A stretch of DNA of 64,000 nt from Lingula anatina (GCF_001039355.2 NW_019775069.1:131381-195380); one strand, 5' to 3'; shown: positions 1 to 11,401, counted from the stretch's first letter. Translations and numbers: made by a program. Notes: generated by a model not told the origin, from the sequence alone.

Positions 1-891
1 GGTAAAAAATCCACCCTTTTAGTGGGGCGGGGGGGGGGGGGGAGAAATCTAGGTTTTATTTCTCTTGTCTAGCTGGGTCAACTTAAGAGGCAGAAAGGTC
101 CACAATTTCTTTTTTTTAGAAAAAAAGGATCATCACTTTGAAATTGATTTCCCGTTTACAAATGTAAATACTATTTACACTGGGGCTCCAGGACTGGACA
201 TGTTTGTGTTTAGAATGTTCTGAAGCAATTTAACTGCATTACACTATGCAGAGAGTTTCGACTTAAAAACAGCCTAGAAAACATTATAAATCAACAAGAT
301 CATGTGACAATTAAATAAATGCAACTCTGATAATAGCATGCAACGTGCTTTTACTGCCACTCATTTGAGCCGAACACCAATGTGTCTGGATACAGACAGA
401 AAAAAATGTTCACACAACAGATTTAAATCGTGTAACTGTCTAGGATGTCCTATGTCCTGTGATGGTCAACTGGTCAAGGGGACGGCCAAACAGATCTAAC
501 ACTGATATCAGCCCTTTGAAGTGACCAGACATCAAAGCTTGACCAGCGTAGTGGACAAGCCCCCAGGCACTATGTAATGACAGGGGCGGATAAGACAATG
601 AGCTCTAGATTAATAATGATAGTTGTGAACACAATTTCAGGAGTCTGCATGTCTTGTGGTCAGTATACTGACCACTTATAATCTAATAATGATAATGTTC
701 AGCTGGTCTGATTATCATAATTAGACTAATTTTAGATTCATGTGAATAATGGCATCGCAGCATGTTATGTTTGTTTATAATATGTTGGTTAAAGATAAAT
801 GTAAAGTCAAACATTTTTTAATGCTTCAACAGCTAAGCTACACAAAATGACCAAGAGGGTAAATACTTTGACTACAGGGGCCAACTAAATG
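1..891. other. no gene recognised
   Basis: AT-rich sequence with a poly-G run near position 29-42 and no long open frame. I see no exon-like segment, RNA gene or repeat related to the rest of the window. It may be an intron of the gene whose last exon is proposed at 3,363-3,542, but nothing here shows that directly. Confidence 0.4.
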
Positions 892-893
892 TA

Positions 894-1167
894 GGGGAGA
901 GCGGGGTGGGTTGGAACGCGGGTAAGTTGGAACATTGGCTTTATTTCTTAAATCACAAGACCGATCATGTGCTCCTTCAGCATAAAAATGTCACGTGGCA
1001 TGGTCATTCATCCGGTAAACTTGTGGAAGTTTCGAAAATGCAGTAAAAGTTTTATGCGAAAAAAACTTATTTTCGCTACTCGAAGTAAGTTTTCATATTT
1101 TTGACATTCATCGTACTGTAAACTTAAGTATAAGGATTATATCACTGAAATTGTGCATAGCGATTAN
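894..1167 (+). mobile_element. partial left end of pogo-type transposon
   Basis: This stretch repeats the first ~270 bp of the element at 1,281, including the terminal motif GGGGAGAGCGGGGTGGG followed by the subterminal motif GTAAGTTGGAAC. It is flanked on the left by TA (892-893). Homology stops near 1,167 and about 110 bp of unrelated sequence separates it from the fuller copy. It is either a second truncated insertion or a tandem duplication of the left end. Confidence 0.7.
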
Positions 1168-1804
1168 GGAAGTCACGTGACCGTGGAAAAGACTCTATTA
1201 ATTGTTTTACCCCTCCTGAAATTTTTGGTGGGTCGTTGATTCAGGGGTGCCATCTGTACATTAAATACATACCATCTGTAGGGGAGAGCGGGGTGGGTTG
1301 GAACGCGGGTAAGTTGGAACATTGGCTTTATTTCTTAAATCACAAGACCGAACATGTGCTCCTTCAGCATAAAAATGTCACGTGGCATGGTCATTCATCC
1401 GGTAAACTTGTGGAAGTTTCGAGAATGCAGTAAAAGTTTTATGCGAAAAAAAACTTATTTTCGCTACTCGAAGTAAGTTTTCATATTTTTGACATTCATC
1501 GTGCTGTAAACTAAAGTATAGGGATTATATCACTGAAATTCTGCACAGCGTTTAGGACCACCTTGATGTTCAAAAAGCTGTTGTTTTTTTTAATCACTTC
1601 CCACGTGTTAAAGAAATACAGTGTCATAAGTAGGCCATGACGTCATGGGGGCTGGTTGGAACATTTGACATGGGGCCAGTTGGAACACTGTCAGGGGTGT
1701 TCCAACCCACCCCGCACGGTGTTTTTCATTTTTTTTAAAGCTCTCTAAATGTTTTAATTTCAACTTAAGATAGTAGTAACGTAGTAACCCAGTACAACTC
1801 CAAG

Positions 1805-2106
1805 ATGCCGAAATGTAGGCCCTACATGCGCGTAGAAGATACAATTGGGGATGGTCACTGCTTGTTAAATGCAGTTGCTACCTGTTTGGTCGAAAGGGGT
1901 CTGCATGCCCAACGTTGCTTTTTTGCGGTAAATTGCTCTTAGATGTGGAATGAAATGTCGATTATTACTGTGCTTTGCGCGGCAAAATAAAAAAAAAATC
2001 CTAGCTGAGAGCCTATGTTATGGATAAACTATACAACACCAATTCTGCCGATATTGTTTTAAATGCTTTGTGTAATGGATTGGGGGTTGCTGTTAATGTT
2101 AAGTGA
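1805..2106 (+). pseudogene. OTU cysteine-protease-like remnant inside transposon
   Basis: From ATG at 1,805 a 45-codon frame contains the motif GDGHCLLNAVATC, which resembles the catalytic Asp-Gly-x-Cys motif and following helix of OTU-family deubiquitinases. The frame stops at 1,940-1,942. In another frame, 2,005-2,103 encodes a segment with LNALCNGLGVAVNV, similar in pattern to the Leu/Ala-rich helix and strand later in OTU domains. The two pieces need at least one frameshift to join, so this is a broken copy. OTU domains are known passengers of several eukaryotic DNA transposons; the assignment here is motif-based only. Confidence 0.45.
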
Positions 2107-2169
2107 ACGAGGGGACAAAATACGCCAGAAAAGACAAACATTCACCTCGTAACTTAGACAAAGTTTCAG

Positions 2170-2630
2170 TTGAAATCTCAGTTGCCCTCACCGGAAGAGG
2201 TGCTACAGCACACTAAAGCGCACTTAAGAAAACCCCAATACTGCTCAAGTCCAGCAATAATTAGACCGGTTCCAAAGGCTTACCGTCGCAGTCCAAAGAT
2301 TAAAAGAAGAAAACGATGCAGTGCAGTACTAACTGACACACCTGAATATAGAAAATGAGCTACTCGAAAAAGAAAAGCCAAGCCCAACAAAATTAAAAAG
2401 GACAAGCGCAACAGAAATAAAAAACAGTTAAAGATTTCTAGTCGATAGAGAAAATCAAGAAAAAGGAAATTAAAGATGACCAGCGATTCTGAGTCAGAAG
2501 TAGATTGGCCATGTCTGGTTTGTGGGAAGCCGTTCATTAACAGCCGACCAAAAGAGAAATGGGTTTAATGCATTGTTTGTCTAAAGTGGTCACATGAAGA
2601 CTGTACAAAGGTTGACCAAGTGTACATATG
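2170..2630 (+). pseudogene. pogo/Jerky transposase C-terminal remnant
   Basis: An open frame at 2,170-2,358 carries the Pro-rich IIRPVPKA and VLTDTPEYRK motifs, typical of the linker after the DDE domain in Jerky/Tigger transposases. After a stop and frame changes, about 2,500-2,620 encodes WPCLVCGKPF followed by paired cysteines and a WSHEDC motif. This matches the Cys/His finger that often ends these proteins. The DDE catalytic triad and the CENP-B-type DNA-binding domain are absent, and several stops interrupt it. It cannot encode an active transposase. Confidence 0.65.
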
Positions 2631-3362
2631 ATTTTGATTCTGAGTTGTTGAGTTGAAAGAGATACAGTTTTCATTTGTAGGTCTAACATACTGTTGTTAA
2701 TAGGTTGAGTTATATGAATTCAATTTCTTTTCTCTTAAACTACACCACTTTTGTTATCATTATGAAATGAAGTGTAACTAGATATGGTTTATACATCGAA
2801 AAGACTGTTTGAAAGCAAATTGTAAACGTAAAAAATGCTTACAAACTATGGAGATACAAATGCAAGGTAACACGTACTTGTTGGGAAATTAATATAGATA
2901 AACCTACTTTTAAAATGAATTATACTTTGAATTTATATGCAAGCGTTCCAACTCGCCCTCTTGTTCCAACTCACCCCACTGACTGTTCCAACTTACCCCG
3001 CGGGTGGGGTGGGATGGAACGTTTTAAGAGGCAACTTTGAGCATTTATTGCTCTAAAATAAAAAGACCTACTTGATGTTTTATTTCATAGATGAGTGCGG
3101 CAAATAATTATCTCCTATCAGTGTTTTTATTTTTGTCCCCAAAGCTTTGACTGCTGAGATATCGCAAAAAAGGTGAAAAGTGTTCCAACCAACCCCGCTC
3201 TCCCCTACATACATGTACTGTACAATGCGCGCGCATTACACTTTCGTGGACACTTTCGTACGTATTTTTCGGCCCTTTCAACCCTTTGCTCACCTTTTTA
3301 CCAATACCTTGGTCCGACCAGTGAAATCACCCCTTAATTTATCCGAGCGTGTTCTTTTACAG

Positions 3363-3542
3363 CTGATAGGGTACCAGAGGGGCGATGTCGAGCCGACGTT
3401 GCTCTCACCTATGCGCTCCTATGTGGACGACCTGTACAGTGGCTGGGGCGAAGACCCCAAGGCAGAGGGGAGCGGAGACGATCAAGGAAAGAAGATGGGG
3501 GAGACCCAGAGGGAAAATGGAGTAAAAGATGCCACGCTTTAA
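3363..3542 (+). CDS. probable 3'-terminal exon of unidentified gene
   Basis: A strong acceptor (pyrimidine tract ending TTTTACAG at 3,362) opens a GC-richer segment that is free of stops for 59 codons in phase 0 and ends with TAA at 3,540-3,542. The encoded tail contains RGDVEPTLLSPMRSYVDDLY and a hydrophilic end rich in Gly, Asp, Lys and Glu (GEDPKAEGSGDD). It looks like a cytoplasmic C-terminal tail. An AATAAA lies ~110 bp downstream. I do not recognise the protein, and upstream exons are not visible, possibly outside the window. Base composition unlike the surroundings and the splice and poly(A) signals support it; the family is unknown. Confidence 0.45.
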   Translation: MIGYQRGDVEPTLLSPMRSYVDDLYSGWGEDPKAEGSGDDQGKKMGETQRENGVKDATL

Positions 3543-3609
3543 GGGCATTAATTGAGCCACATACATACATACACGTGCTAGTACGCCCATACAAAGATAC
3601 AATTACAGT

Positions 3610-3640
3610 ACACACACACACACACACACGCACACATACA
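3610..3640. repeat. (AC)n microsatellite
   Basis: About ten AC units plus an imperfect CACATACACA tail, in the 3' untranslated part of the proposed terminal exon. Confidence 0.85.
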
Positions 3641-3651
3641 CAGGCCTATGT

Positions 3652-3657
3652 AATAAA
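3652..3657 (+). promoter_or_regulatory. candidate poly(A) signal AATAAA
   Basis: AATAAA ~110 bp after the stop codon of the proposed terminal exon, just past a CA microsatellite; suitable spacing for the 3' end of that gene. Confidence 0.4.
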
Positions 3658-3659
3658 AG

Positions 3660-4420
3660 GTAGTTTGTGTAATGAATATCATGTCACAAAATGGGATCAA
3701 AAGGCGCCATGAAAGGTTTTATCGAGCTAGCGGCTGCTAAAAGGCCGGGCACTTGCCATCTCTTCAAACATGGAACTTTGGCAATTTCTCTTTCACATTT
3801 TGTAAGAGTTGTTCAACATGATTCTCCCAAGCTATCGAAAGCCAGTGCAAAGAAAGTCTTTAGATATATATGTATTACAAATATTCTGAATTATCTCTAC
3901 CACCTAAGGACGATTTGGTCGGACTGTGGAACATCGTTGCTGTGAGGATACTGTTGGATCAAGATAGGTCTATATCAGAAGCTTTTTAACGTTTAATTTA
4001 ATAACCGTTTATTCATCCGAAGCATCAGTGCTGTATGATTTATTTATTTCGGTGTAATTTTTTCTTCTCAGTTTTATTTCCATGCATTTCCGTCATCCAG
4101 GTACTACTAGTCTCTTTTAAGCTAGTAAAATGTGTGTTATATCTGAAACCAAGTATAAATTAATAATACATAAACTTAGATAGCAACAAAAATGAAATCC
4201 ATCAAACATTTGATAAAGTGAATCAGATGTGACGAATGATTTATTTTCAGAATATATTTAAACTGCGTGGATTAAATTCCACACTCCGTAAACATTTTTC
4301 ATTTCTTTTATTATAATTCTATTCGTATAAATAGGCGGTATTTATTAAAAGAATAGGTGCAGTTAATACATGTATGTGCGTAAAGATTTCCAAACAACCA
4401 AAGCGACGGTAGTTTTTAAG
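3660..4420. other. intergenic, no gene recognised
   Basis: An open frame at 3,691-3,945 has no recognisable domain, splice context or paralogue, so I do not call it. The remainder is AT-rich spacer between a plus-strand gene end and the minus-strand secreted-protein gene (convergent arrangement). Confidence 0.4.
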
Positions 4421-4424
4421 GGAT

Positions 4425-4430
4425 TTTATT
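4425..4430 (-). promoter_or_regulatory. candidate poly(A) signal of small secreted gene 1
   Basis: TTTATT on the plus strand, i.e. AATAAA on the minus strand, ~100 bp beyond the stop codon at 4,529. The paralogue has the same signal at similar distance (11,320-11,325). Confidence 0.5.
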
Positions 4431-4528
4431 ATCACTGTCTGATCATGTACACTTGTGTAGGGATATTTTGACATGTTTTGTGTTTCAAATATCCACTCGT
4501 TATAGGATCGGAAGACGCTTAATATCAG

Positions 4529-5758
4529 TTAAGGTGGGATGATGATTTGGTTACCGGATGCGCTTGCTTCAATCCCGTGTTCCTCAACAATATAGCTAAC
4601 GACAGGTTGAAGGTCGCTTAGACCTTCCACTCCTAAAATCCCTGGACTCTGAAAGGAATGTCAAAAAAGACAGTGTGAGGTATAGATGACAGGTGGCAGT
4701 GTAATGGCACAGTAATTGAATAACAATTGATATGCAATGACACGTTAATGTATTTAATGTACGTTTTTTTTAAGTAATACCACTCAATTCTTGGACGCAT
4801 AAAACTGAAACAAGCTATTAAAAAATTAACTCTAGTGACAGTATTTAGTTGAAAAGAAAACTAATTAAAATCCATATTTCAAGATACAAATGGATATGTT
4901 TCAAGATACAAAAAGACAAATGGAACGATCGAATCGTCCAAGATTTACTTGACAAGAGAAACGGAAATCAAAATATGCGGCATGAGAACTTATTATCGAG
5001 CCTATAAACTCTTTTAAGTAAGCCCACATATAGCAAAAAATCGATTTAACGACCACAAAATGATAACAAGAGTAATGATATTAAAGGAATGAATAAAGGC
5101 AAACGATAAATATGACGAATGAAAAATAAAACATTAATCAAAGTATAATGTAAAAGCGATGAAATAAATCAATAAATTCAATAATAAAACTGGATGTAAA
5201 ATTGTACAACCTAGTCTCTCCTTTGTGAGGATGACCGTAGAGTAGCACCATCATTGCTTACAATAACGTGCATAAATCAAGTACCACTGGCGTATGCATT
5301 GTCAATATAAAAAAGGCGGGGGTGCAGTGCTGACGCTGATGCATGGTATTTTAACGTTAAAGCTCATGTACCTGATGTTGGATAATGGTCACAGGTACGG
5401 AGAACTGATTTTGTATATCAGCTCTAAGTGCCTCCATATCCGGTGTAGAATACACAGTTCTGCCTGTAAGGTAAATAACAGTGTCAGTAAACCAACAATT
5501 AGACAATGATTCGTTTATCGATAACCGCACAATGGCCGTCAAACGATGTCCCTTCCAATTTAATTTTTCAAGGCATACTACCCGCCTTTAATTTTTTCAG
5601 TGTTTATGTCTGCATATTCTCCAAAGCTACTAATTTTTCTTAAAAAGGTATAGCCTCTTAAACAAAAGTACTTGATGTCCAACAAACAGATATATGAAAA
5701 ATCTCTTACCAAGTGAACAGAAAACTACAAGGACAAGAAAAACATACACCGCCTTCAT
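4529..5758 (-). CDS. small secreted protein, copy 1 (86 aa, novel family)
   Basis: Three coding exons on the minus strand: 5,758-5,710 (ATG at 5,758), 5,463-5,372 and 4,648-4,529, with GT-AG introns in phases 1 and 0 (261 nt, 86 codons plus stop). Exon 2 is a classical signal peptide, MKAVYVFLVLVVFCSLG. The mature part has no cysteine; it starts near GRTVYSTPD and ends in a hydrophobic strand motif GNQIIIPP. I do not recognise the family. The tandem paralogue at 11,402-12,924 shares exon sizes, both intron phases, the GRTxYSxPD start and the III-x-P end, strong evidence that this is a real gene. A secreted peptide, hormone, effector or structural role cannot be chosen from sequence. ATG choice: first ATG after the acceptor at 5,769-5,770, immediately starting the signal peptide. 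Confidence 0.75.
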
Positions 5759-6356
5759 TTTGGAATATCTGTAAAATAATAATAATAAAAATAATATTTT
5801 GGGCCATTATTTTGGGAAGTAGTAACAATACCAATAATCCTTTGATACTTCAAGTATTTCTGTATTCAGTAGTGCTTGAAAAAATCTCTTAAACTTAACC
5901 TGAAGTCAGTTTTGTTAAAAATATCAGAAGATTCCCATCAAGCAGTGTAATTTTTTTTTGTTATAGTGTGTGGATGCATGTCTGTATGAGTGCGTTATAT
6001 ACATGTATATTATGTTATACCTAATACTTTATTATATTTTCATTAATTTTGTTGTATTTTCTATATGATGAGGAATAAAAATTACTGTATAAAAAAGATC
6101 ACATAAAGATAGATACTTTAACACAATTACATTCATTTATAACAAATCAGTAACAAGTTTTTTTAACCATGGTATTTCTACTAAACAATTCTGGCGAGAA
6201 GGTCACGATCTTAAAGCCAATTACCAATTATTTTTGTTTTTTTTAATCTACCTCAATTTGAGGCCTGCCTGCGTTACGTATGATAAAGCTCGCAAGATCT
6301 TGCAATGAGGCAACAAACTAGACGGAACCTTTAATATGACAATTTCACAAACTTAC

Positions 6357-6430
6357 CGTCGTTCCTTATCTCTTTGGAAGTGAACAGCGCGCTTCGACAA
6401 GTGTCACTGACAAAAAACTTAGATGCATAC
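6357..6430 (-). other. untranslated first exon of small secreted gene 1
   Basis: A consensus donor (GTAAGT reading down from 6,356) follows an exon ending GATAAGGAACGACG. The paralogue's exon ends GACAAGGAACGGCG with the same donor. There is no ATG-initiated frame of note, so the start codon lies in exon 2. The 5' limit is inferred from the TATA-like motif and is approximate. Confidence 0.55.
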
Positions 6431-6484
6431 TTATTTATGGATTGCGTCTCTTGAAGTTGAAATAAATTATAATGAAAAAACTAT
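6431..6484 (-). promoter_or_regulatory. promoter of small secreted gene 1
   Basis: A TATA-like ATAAATA (minus strand, 6,431-6,438) lies just upstream of the inferred first exon. The next ~45 bp upstream, including TCTCTTGAAGTTGAAATAAA (written on the plus strand), is nearly identical to the matching position before the paralogue. This suggests retained core-promoter elements. Confidence 0.5.
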
Positions 6485-6883
6485 AAACATCAGACTAATT
6501 TTTGCCGCTGTCTGGAGCATCAAGGTATTATATATGTGTTACATGTACTAGTACCAGGTACCTTTTGTAAACTCACAGAACCACTTTAAAAGCTCAATGC
6601 ATTTAAACAAATAAAGTTTCATTTATCAATAGCTATAGAAAGATCGACTCAGTTTTACCAGCCAATATTTCGTCTGCTGACAGTCAGACTTCATTAGGGA
6701 AGTGAGAACTGTGATGATAATTACCACCCATCACCCCTCAGGTGTGCTGGTTCAGTCAGGTGCCCCCCCCCCCCATTCCTCTGCTCGCACCCCAATCCTG
6801 GTGAGTGGAAGATAGAGTAATATATATTAACTGTTAATTGACGGAACTATCTGCAATTGCAAAATTTACCCCTTACTATTTCT

Positions 6884-7107
6884 AAGATTCATCGTACTAG
6901 TTGGGTCGGTCCAACTCTGAGGGGGATTGTCGCCAAAGTGCAATCAGTGGAATCGGCTTAGTTGTATGACACGTCTCTTCGAGCAGCTAGCGGGTAGTTA
7001 AATGTTGTGTGTTGATTAAGCTTATTCCATTGATTGCACTATAAATAGCGAGAATCCCCGCCCCCCGAAAAGTTGGACCGACCCAGCTGGTACGATGTGT
7101 AAATCTG
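6884..7107. mobile_element. palindromic MITE-like element
   Basis: About 70 bp at the left (ATCGTACTAGTTGGGTCGG...) is repeated in inverted orientation at the right (ends near 7,107), including GGGTCGGTCCAACT and TGCAATCARTGGAAT. A ~90-bp unpaired centre separates the arms. There is no coding capacity. A small hairpin-type non-autonomous DNA transposon is likely; target duplication is not clear. Confidence 0.6.
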
Positions 7108-7109
7108 AA

Positions 7110-8240
7110 TGTGCCCAGAGCCTTAACTCGCAACATCAAGGGTCAGCTCAGGCGGGACAAGTAGCGCGTGGATCCGCCCCTGAATAAAGTCACGTACTCC
7201 CCCTAATACCCAGCTGCTTAATTTCAATTTCTATTTAGGAATTCAGGACCAGTAGGTGAGTTAAATAATTAATAGTTTCAGGTCATTAAATTCATCTCTT
7301 ACTTGGGAGGCGTTTTTGCCTACAGCTATTTACAAACGTTTAAAATGTTTAATGTTTATAAAATCAGATAGAGATGTAGAGATCAATGTAGAGATCACGT
7401 CGGCCTAAAACAAAATACGTATTTCTCTTACATTAGTCATAAATAACTTTTGATGCAATGTTTTTTTCTCCTTGTGAACACGTGGATATTATGAGAGGTT
7501 TTCAAATCTGCATCTCCTGGATGGTGTTCTAGCACCTGTAGCTCGTAATTTTTAAGAAAATCGAAAACTTTTATCAGGAGGTTGTCCATATAAACGAACT
7601 TTTACAGGTGTATAATGGAAAGTATTTTTACTAATGCGTTAACAGTACTGGTGTGGGCAAGCACGTGTAGAGGAAAATAAACAAATTGGAAAAGTTACGT
7701 CAGCAAGTGGCGTAATTGGGACATATCTTACTCCTGTTGAATTTAGTATTTTGAGAGGGTAGCAACTAAAACTGTATCTATCATGTGTAACATTTTACAT
7801 TGTGGTCAAAACCATTTTAATTTTTATACAAACAACTATAATCTTTTAGTTTTGAAGGGTAGTAAACAGTTTTTATGAGGCTTTGATCCTTCAGTCGTAT
7901 CCCTTTTTAATACAGTGACAGTTTAAACTTGATTTTTTTATGCAACATTAACGTTTTTTAATACGCTTTTACGGTCAATTTATCCCCGGTATTGTATTTT
8001 TATATATTTATTGGCTAAATTAACCTTAATATTATCTTAGCTCGTCCACACACCCCAGCCCCCCCAGCCCCCAAGGCCATTGTCAAAACGATTAATGTAC
8101 GCTCAACCTGTGTAATGATTAACTTGGAAATATGGCATACTAGGCAGAATTTCCCTAGTTCTAATGCTTAAACCTAGATCTCTGTTTTTTTTTTTTATTT
8201 TTTAGTATTATTTTATTTTATTTTTTGTTTGTTTGTTTGA
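7110..8240. other. intergenic, no gene recognised
   Basis: AT-rich sequence without a supported open frame. Parts (about 7,360-7,640) align loosely with 15,190-15,420, placing it inside the duplicated unit that also carries the small secreted genes. Confidence 0.4.
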
Positions 8241-9391
8241 CAAAACAGCGAACATATGGGTCAAAAACGAACTTCACGTAGACTGCTCTTTTGAAAGCAT
8301 CCAATACTTCAGACTGACAATTTCGTTTTATTATCAACTAATAAGAGTTGTTTAATGTACCCATTGCTGCTTAACGTTCCGGGACGACGACGAAAACATT
8401 GATGTTATTTAACATTATACACTGAAATGTCTATCATTTCAACACAAATTCCTAATATTACCCTAGTCGGGTAAGGAAACCCCAGCATCAACATTTTCTG
8501 GAGAGCAATTAAGTGCACCATTTACTCACCTCCGCAAAAATTTATGTAACGTGAAACCATAAAAGTTGGAAAAAAGAATTCTCAATGGATGTACATGGCG
8601 TGGCTCACATTAAAATCTTTCATGACTGTGCAGTAAAAAAGTTCTTAAAGGCGTACTTTTAAGAAAAAAATGTGCAATTTGGTTAAATAAGGAAAGGCAA
8701 ATTTTAAATACTAAGAATTAAGAAAACAGAGAGAGGGGGGCTATTTTTAACATCTTGCTGTACTAAATGAATCTTTTCTCCCATTTTTAAAGATCACCAG
8801 TCTTCAGTGTTTGGTGATTGATCATTTTAACAAACGGCATTCCGAGGTCTTACACCTCCGCCGAGACAGCTCAATTTTCCCATCGTCGCAACACACGACA
8901 ACAGTGGGTAATCTGGATCTCCATTATTATCCCGACAGTTATTGACAATTTTATCAACATCTGTCCACAATTTTGTGCATAATGTCGCCATAGGATGAAC
9001 AGATTAGTTAAGTAATGTTTAGAATATAATCACCAAAATCTATTCGGTTCTAATTAATTCCATCTCTGATCTATCCTGAAAATTTGTGCTGATAGACACG
9101 CAAATTGATAAATTAATTTATTAGTCAAATATCCGTGGAATAGAAAATTTAGCGTTACCATATCGCACAAATTCACAGATAGAAATCGAGAGAGAGTGAG
9201 AGAGTGATTTACTTCATATATGTTACAGTTATTGGAAAATAGAGGTGAACCAAATATCGCTTGTGGCAATATTGAGTCTTGCCAATTATGACTGAAACAT
9301 GCCTTACTCAACAATAATTAATCCCGGAATGCGAAGGGCGAATGTTTACAGCGATATTTTTTAAATCCAAGTGTTTTAGTTTTAAATAATG

Positions 9392-9422
<31 letters not shown>

Positions 9423-9640
9423 GTGACTAAGGTGTATCTACTTCACAGTAGCTAAAGGTGCAATGTTATAAAATCAGTCAGGTAAAACTGACAAAGATAT
9501 TTATTTATTTATTTGTGACTAAGGTGTATCTACTTCACAGTAGCTGAAGGTACAATGTAATAAAATCAGTCAGATAAAACTGACAAAGACAATAATAACA
9601 CATCACCATAAATGCGTGTTTAAATTGCAAGTTTGTTTGG
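8240..9640. repeat. segmental-duplication block beta, copy 1
   Basis: The left part (8,245-8,500, starting CGAACATAT) aligns with 16,436-16,680. The middle (8,765-9,320) aligns with 35,175-35,750, and the right (9,400-9,640) with 24,790-25,000 and 36,000-36,200. Divergence is moderate, with indels. No gene is recognised in it. Its recurrence after both the small secreted genes and the DUF229 units shows one ancestral block reused by several duplications. Confidence 0.65.
9390..9595. repeat. tandem 92-bp duplication with ATTT microsatellite
   Basis: A (TTTA)n run leads into TTGTGACTAAGGTGTATCTA; the whole ~92-bp unit is repeated at 9,513 with few changes. The TGTGACTAAGGTGTA motif also occurs in the other beta copies, but singly. 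Confidence 0.8.
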
Positions 9641-11300
9641 CGTCATGCAGATTTAAATAGTTGAAACATACATTCACAAATATTTTTTAAGCCATTTCGT
9701 TGCCCTAATATTCTAAACCAACCTGTTAAGTTGGACCGAAGCACAGGCGTTGAACGTTTGAGCATAGGCAAAAAGAGCTTTTTGAAATAAACAAAATGGC
9801 GAAATTGACAAAGCCTGCCACTTCTTACCGTCTGGTTGATATGATTAAATTTGCTTTCTGGTGTCGTTTGAAGAAATATATTGGTCATGTTTTGTTGAAT
9901 GTATGTATTAAAATGTAAACAATCGGATTTCGCGAAAAAAAAAAAAAAAAAAAAAAAACGCAAGGTGGGATGGGAACATCTTTATAAGCTCGTAAAAATT
10001 GGAATGTTTGAATAAAATTCATAGCGTGGAAAACACCAAAGAAAACATTAAAAACGATAAATATAAAAACATACTGGAGGCGGGGAGATCATCGGCAGAT
10101 TGGTTAGCTTTTCTTCTGTCATGTAGGGTCCAACATATTTGATCCGCAGATCAGTAGATCCAAGGATCATCTGCTGTGAATACCCTCACTGTGTGTGTGA
10201 CCACGTCCTCATAAAGAGGCTCGACGGTAAGTTTCTGTGCTGGTTACCGATAAGAACACAGTCGATCTTATCTTATTTTCCGCTCCATTTTCAAACATGG
10301 TAAAAACTTCTCAGATAATGGAATGCAATAGGCAATATTTGGATACTCAGTGACCTACATAACATCTTTTTAAGCCAGGTTTACTTTGGGTCTGGGGATA
10401 ATTTTCTTTCGAAATATTTGACCAGTAATGAGTCCTGTGTATTAATAAGTAAACCGTAAAAATTGTTCGAAAACGTTTTACCCGTCAGATATAATGGTAA
10501 TGCCTAATAAAAACACTTCACTTCACCCTGGTTCACCCCGTTTTACCCCACAAACCTTATTGAACCCATTTTCTAGTAAGAGACGTTCCTTTTTCATCTC
10601 GGTGTGGGCATGAATTGGATGAAGGGCGGCATAGATACTACGTTTGCGGATATCTCACTTTCAGCAAATTCAATATAAAAATTTAATATGTTAATATTAG
10701 GCATATGGCGATGACTTATTTGCCCTTCAATTTTAAAAAGTGTACTCACGCCTACATGCCACTTTTGTCACAACGTTACATAACATTTGAAAGGTTTTAC
10801 CTGTCAAGTTTTGTTATTTTTTTCACATCAGGAAAATCTTCTTCTTATATGTACATGTGTATTCATGTGCTAACACCGGGAACGAATGTTCTAGCTACTC
10901 TACTTGTACTAGCACTAAAATCACTGGTACCTTCACTCACTCCTACGCAATGTGTCCTAATGCTCCTTTCATTCTTAGTTTCCTGGCCCTGTATTTACCT
11001 AAGTTAGAAGCTACAAACATTTCCAACCTAGTTAAACCAATAATTTATACTACATCGAGTGGTAGAGGACAAATATTTACTGAGATGACAGTAAAAATTA
11101 TGAAGTCCATTGGGCATCTGAATACATGAATCAAATCTCATAAAAAAAGATTCGGGATGAATCTAAAAGAAGTGGGGGTTCAATTTCAGAGCCAGGTAAA
11201 ATCATCAATACTTCAAAATAACCTCGCCTGAATAGACACCATTGAAAGATAAGCGCAGTAAATGCATGGATGTGCTGAAAGTGATTTTAACAAACAAGTT
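9640..11300. other. intergenic, no gene recognised
   Basis: Contains a poly-A run at 9,936-9,958 and two overlapping open frames (10,705-11,007 and 10,857-11,129) that lack splice signals, domains or paralogues. I do not call them genes. Confidence 0.4.
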
Positions 11301-11319
11301 AATGGAAGTTCTCAGTAAT

Positions 11320-11325
11320 TTTATT
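11320..11325 (-). promoter_or_regulatory. candidate poly(A) signal of small secreted gene 2
   Basis: AATAAA on the minus strand, ~80 bp past the TAG at 11,402, mirroring the placement in copy 1. Confidence 0.5.
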
Positions 11326-11401
11326 CAAGGCCCAGTCGCCTACTGACATTTTTACGTGTTTAAAATATTCAATCGTCAGTTGATATTAAAACACTTCATA
11401 T

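Larger units (their letters stand above)
1281..3205 (+). mobile_element. pogo/Jerky-type DNA transposon fossil
   Basis: The ends are near-perfect terminal inverted repeats: GGGGAGAGCGGGGTGGGTTG at 1,281 and its reverse complement, with one mismatch, ending at 3,205. Both ends abut TA (1,279-1,280 and 3,206-3,207), the target duplication expected of Tc1/mariner/pogo elements. Related GTTGGAAC motifs recur inside both ends (about 1,650-1,710 and 2,945-3,020). At ~1.9 kb the element is shorter than a full pogo transposon, and its coding content is broken: an OTU-like remnant at 1,805-2,106 and a transposase C-terminus at 2,170-2,630. The catalytic core of the transposase is not recognisable. Superfamily assignment rests on the TA target, the TIR type and the transposase tail. 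Confidence 0.75.

Noticed and set aside
3691-3945. 84-codon open frame after the terminal exon
   Set aside because: No homology, splice or poly(A) context of its own; spacer composition.
10705-11129. Two overlapping open frames of 90-100 codons
   Set aside because: No domain, no paralogue despite flanking duplications, no splice signals; weak similarity of Cys/Ser/Thr composition to the 66-bp repeat is probably chance.
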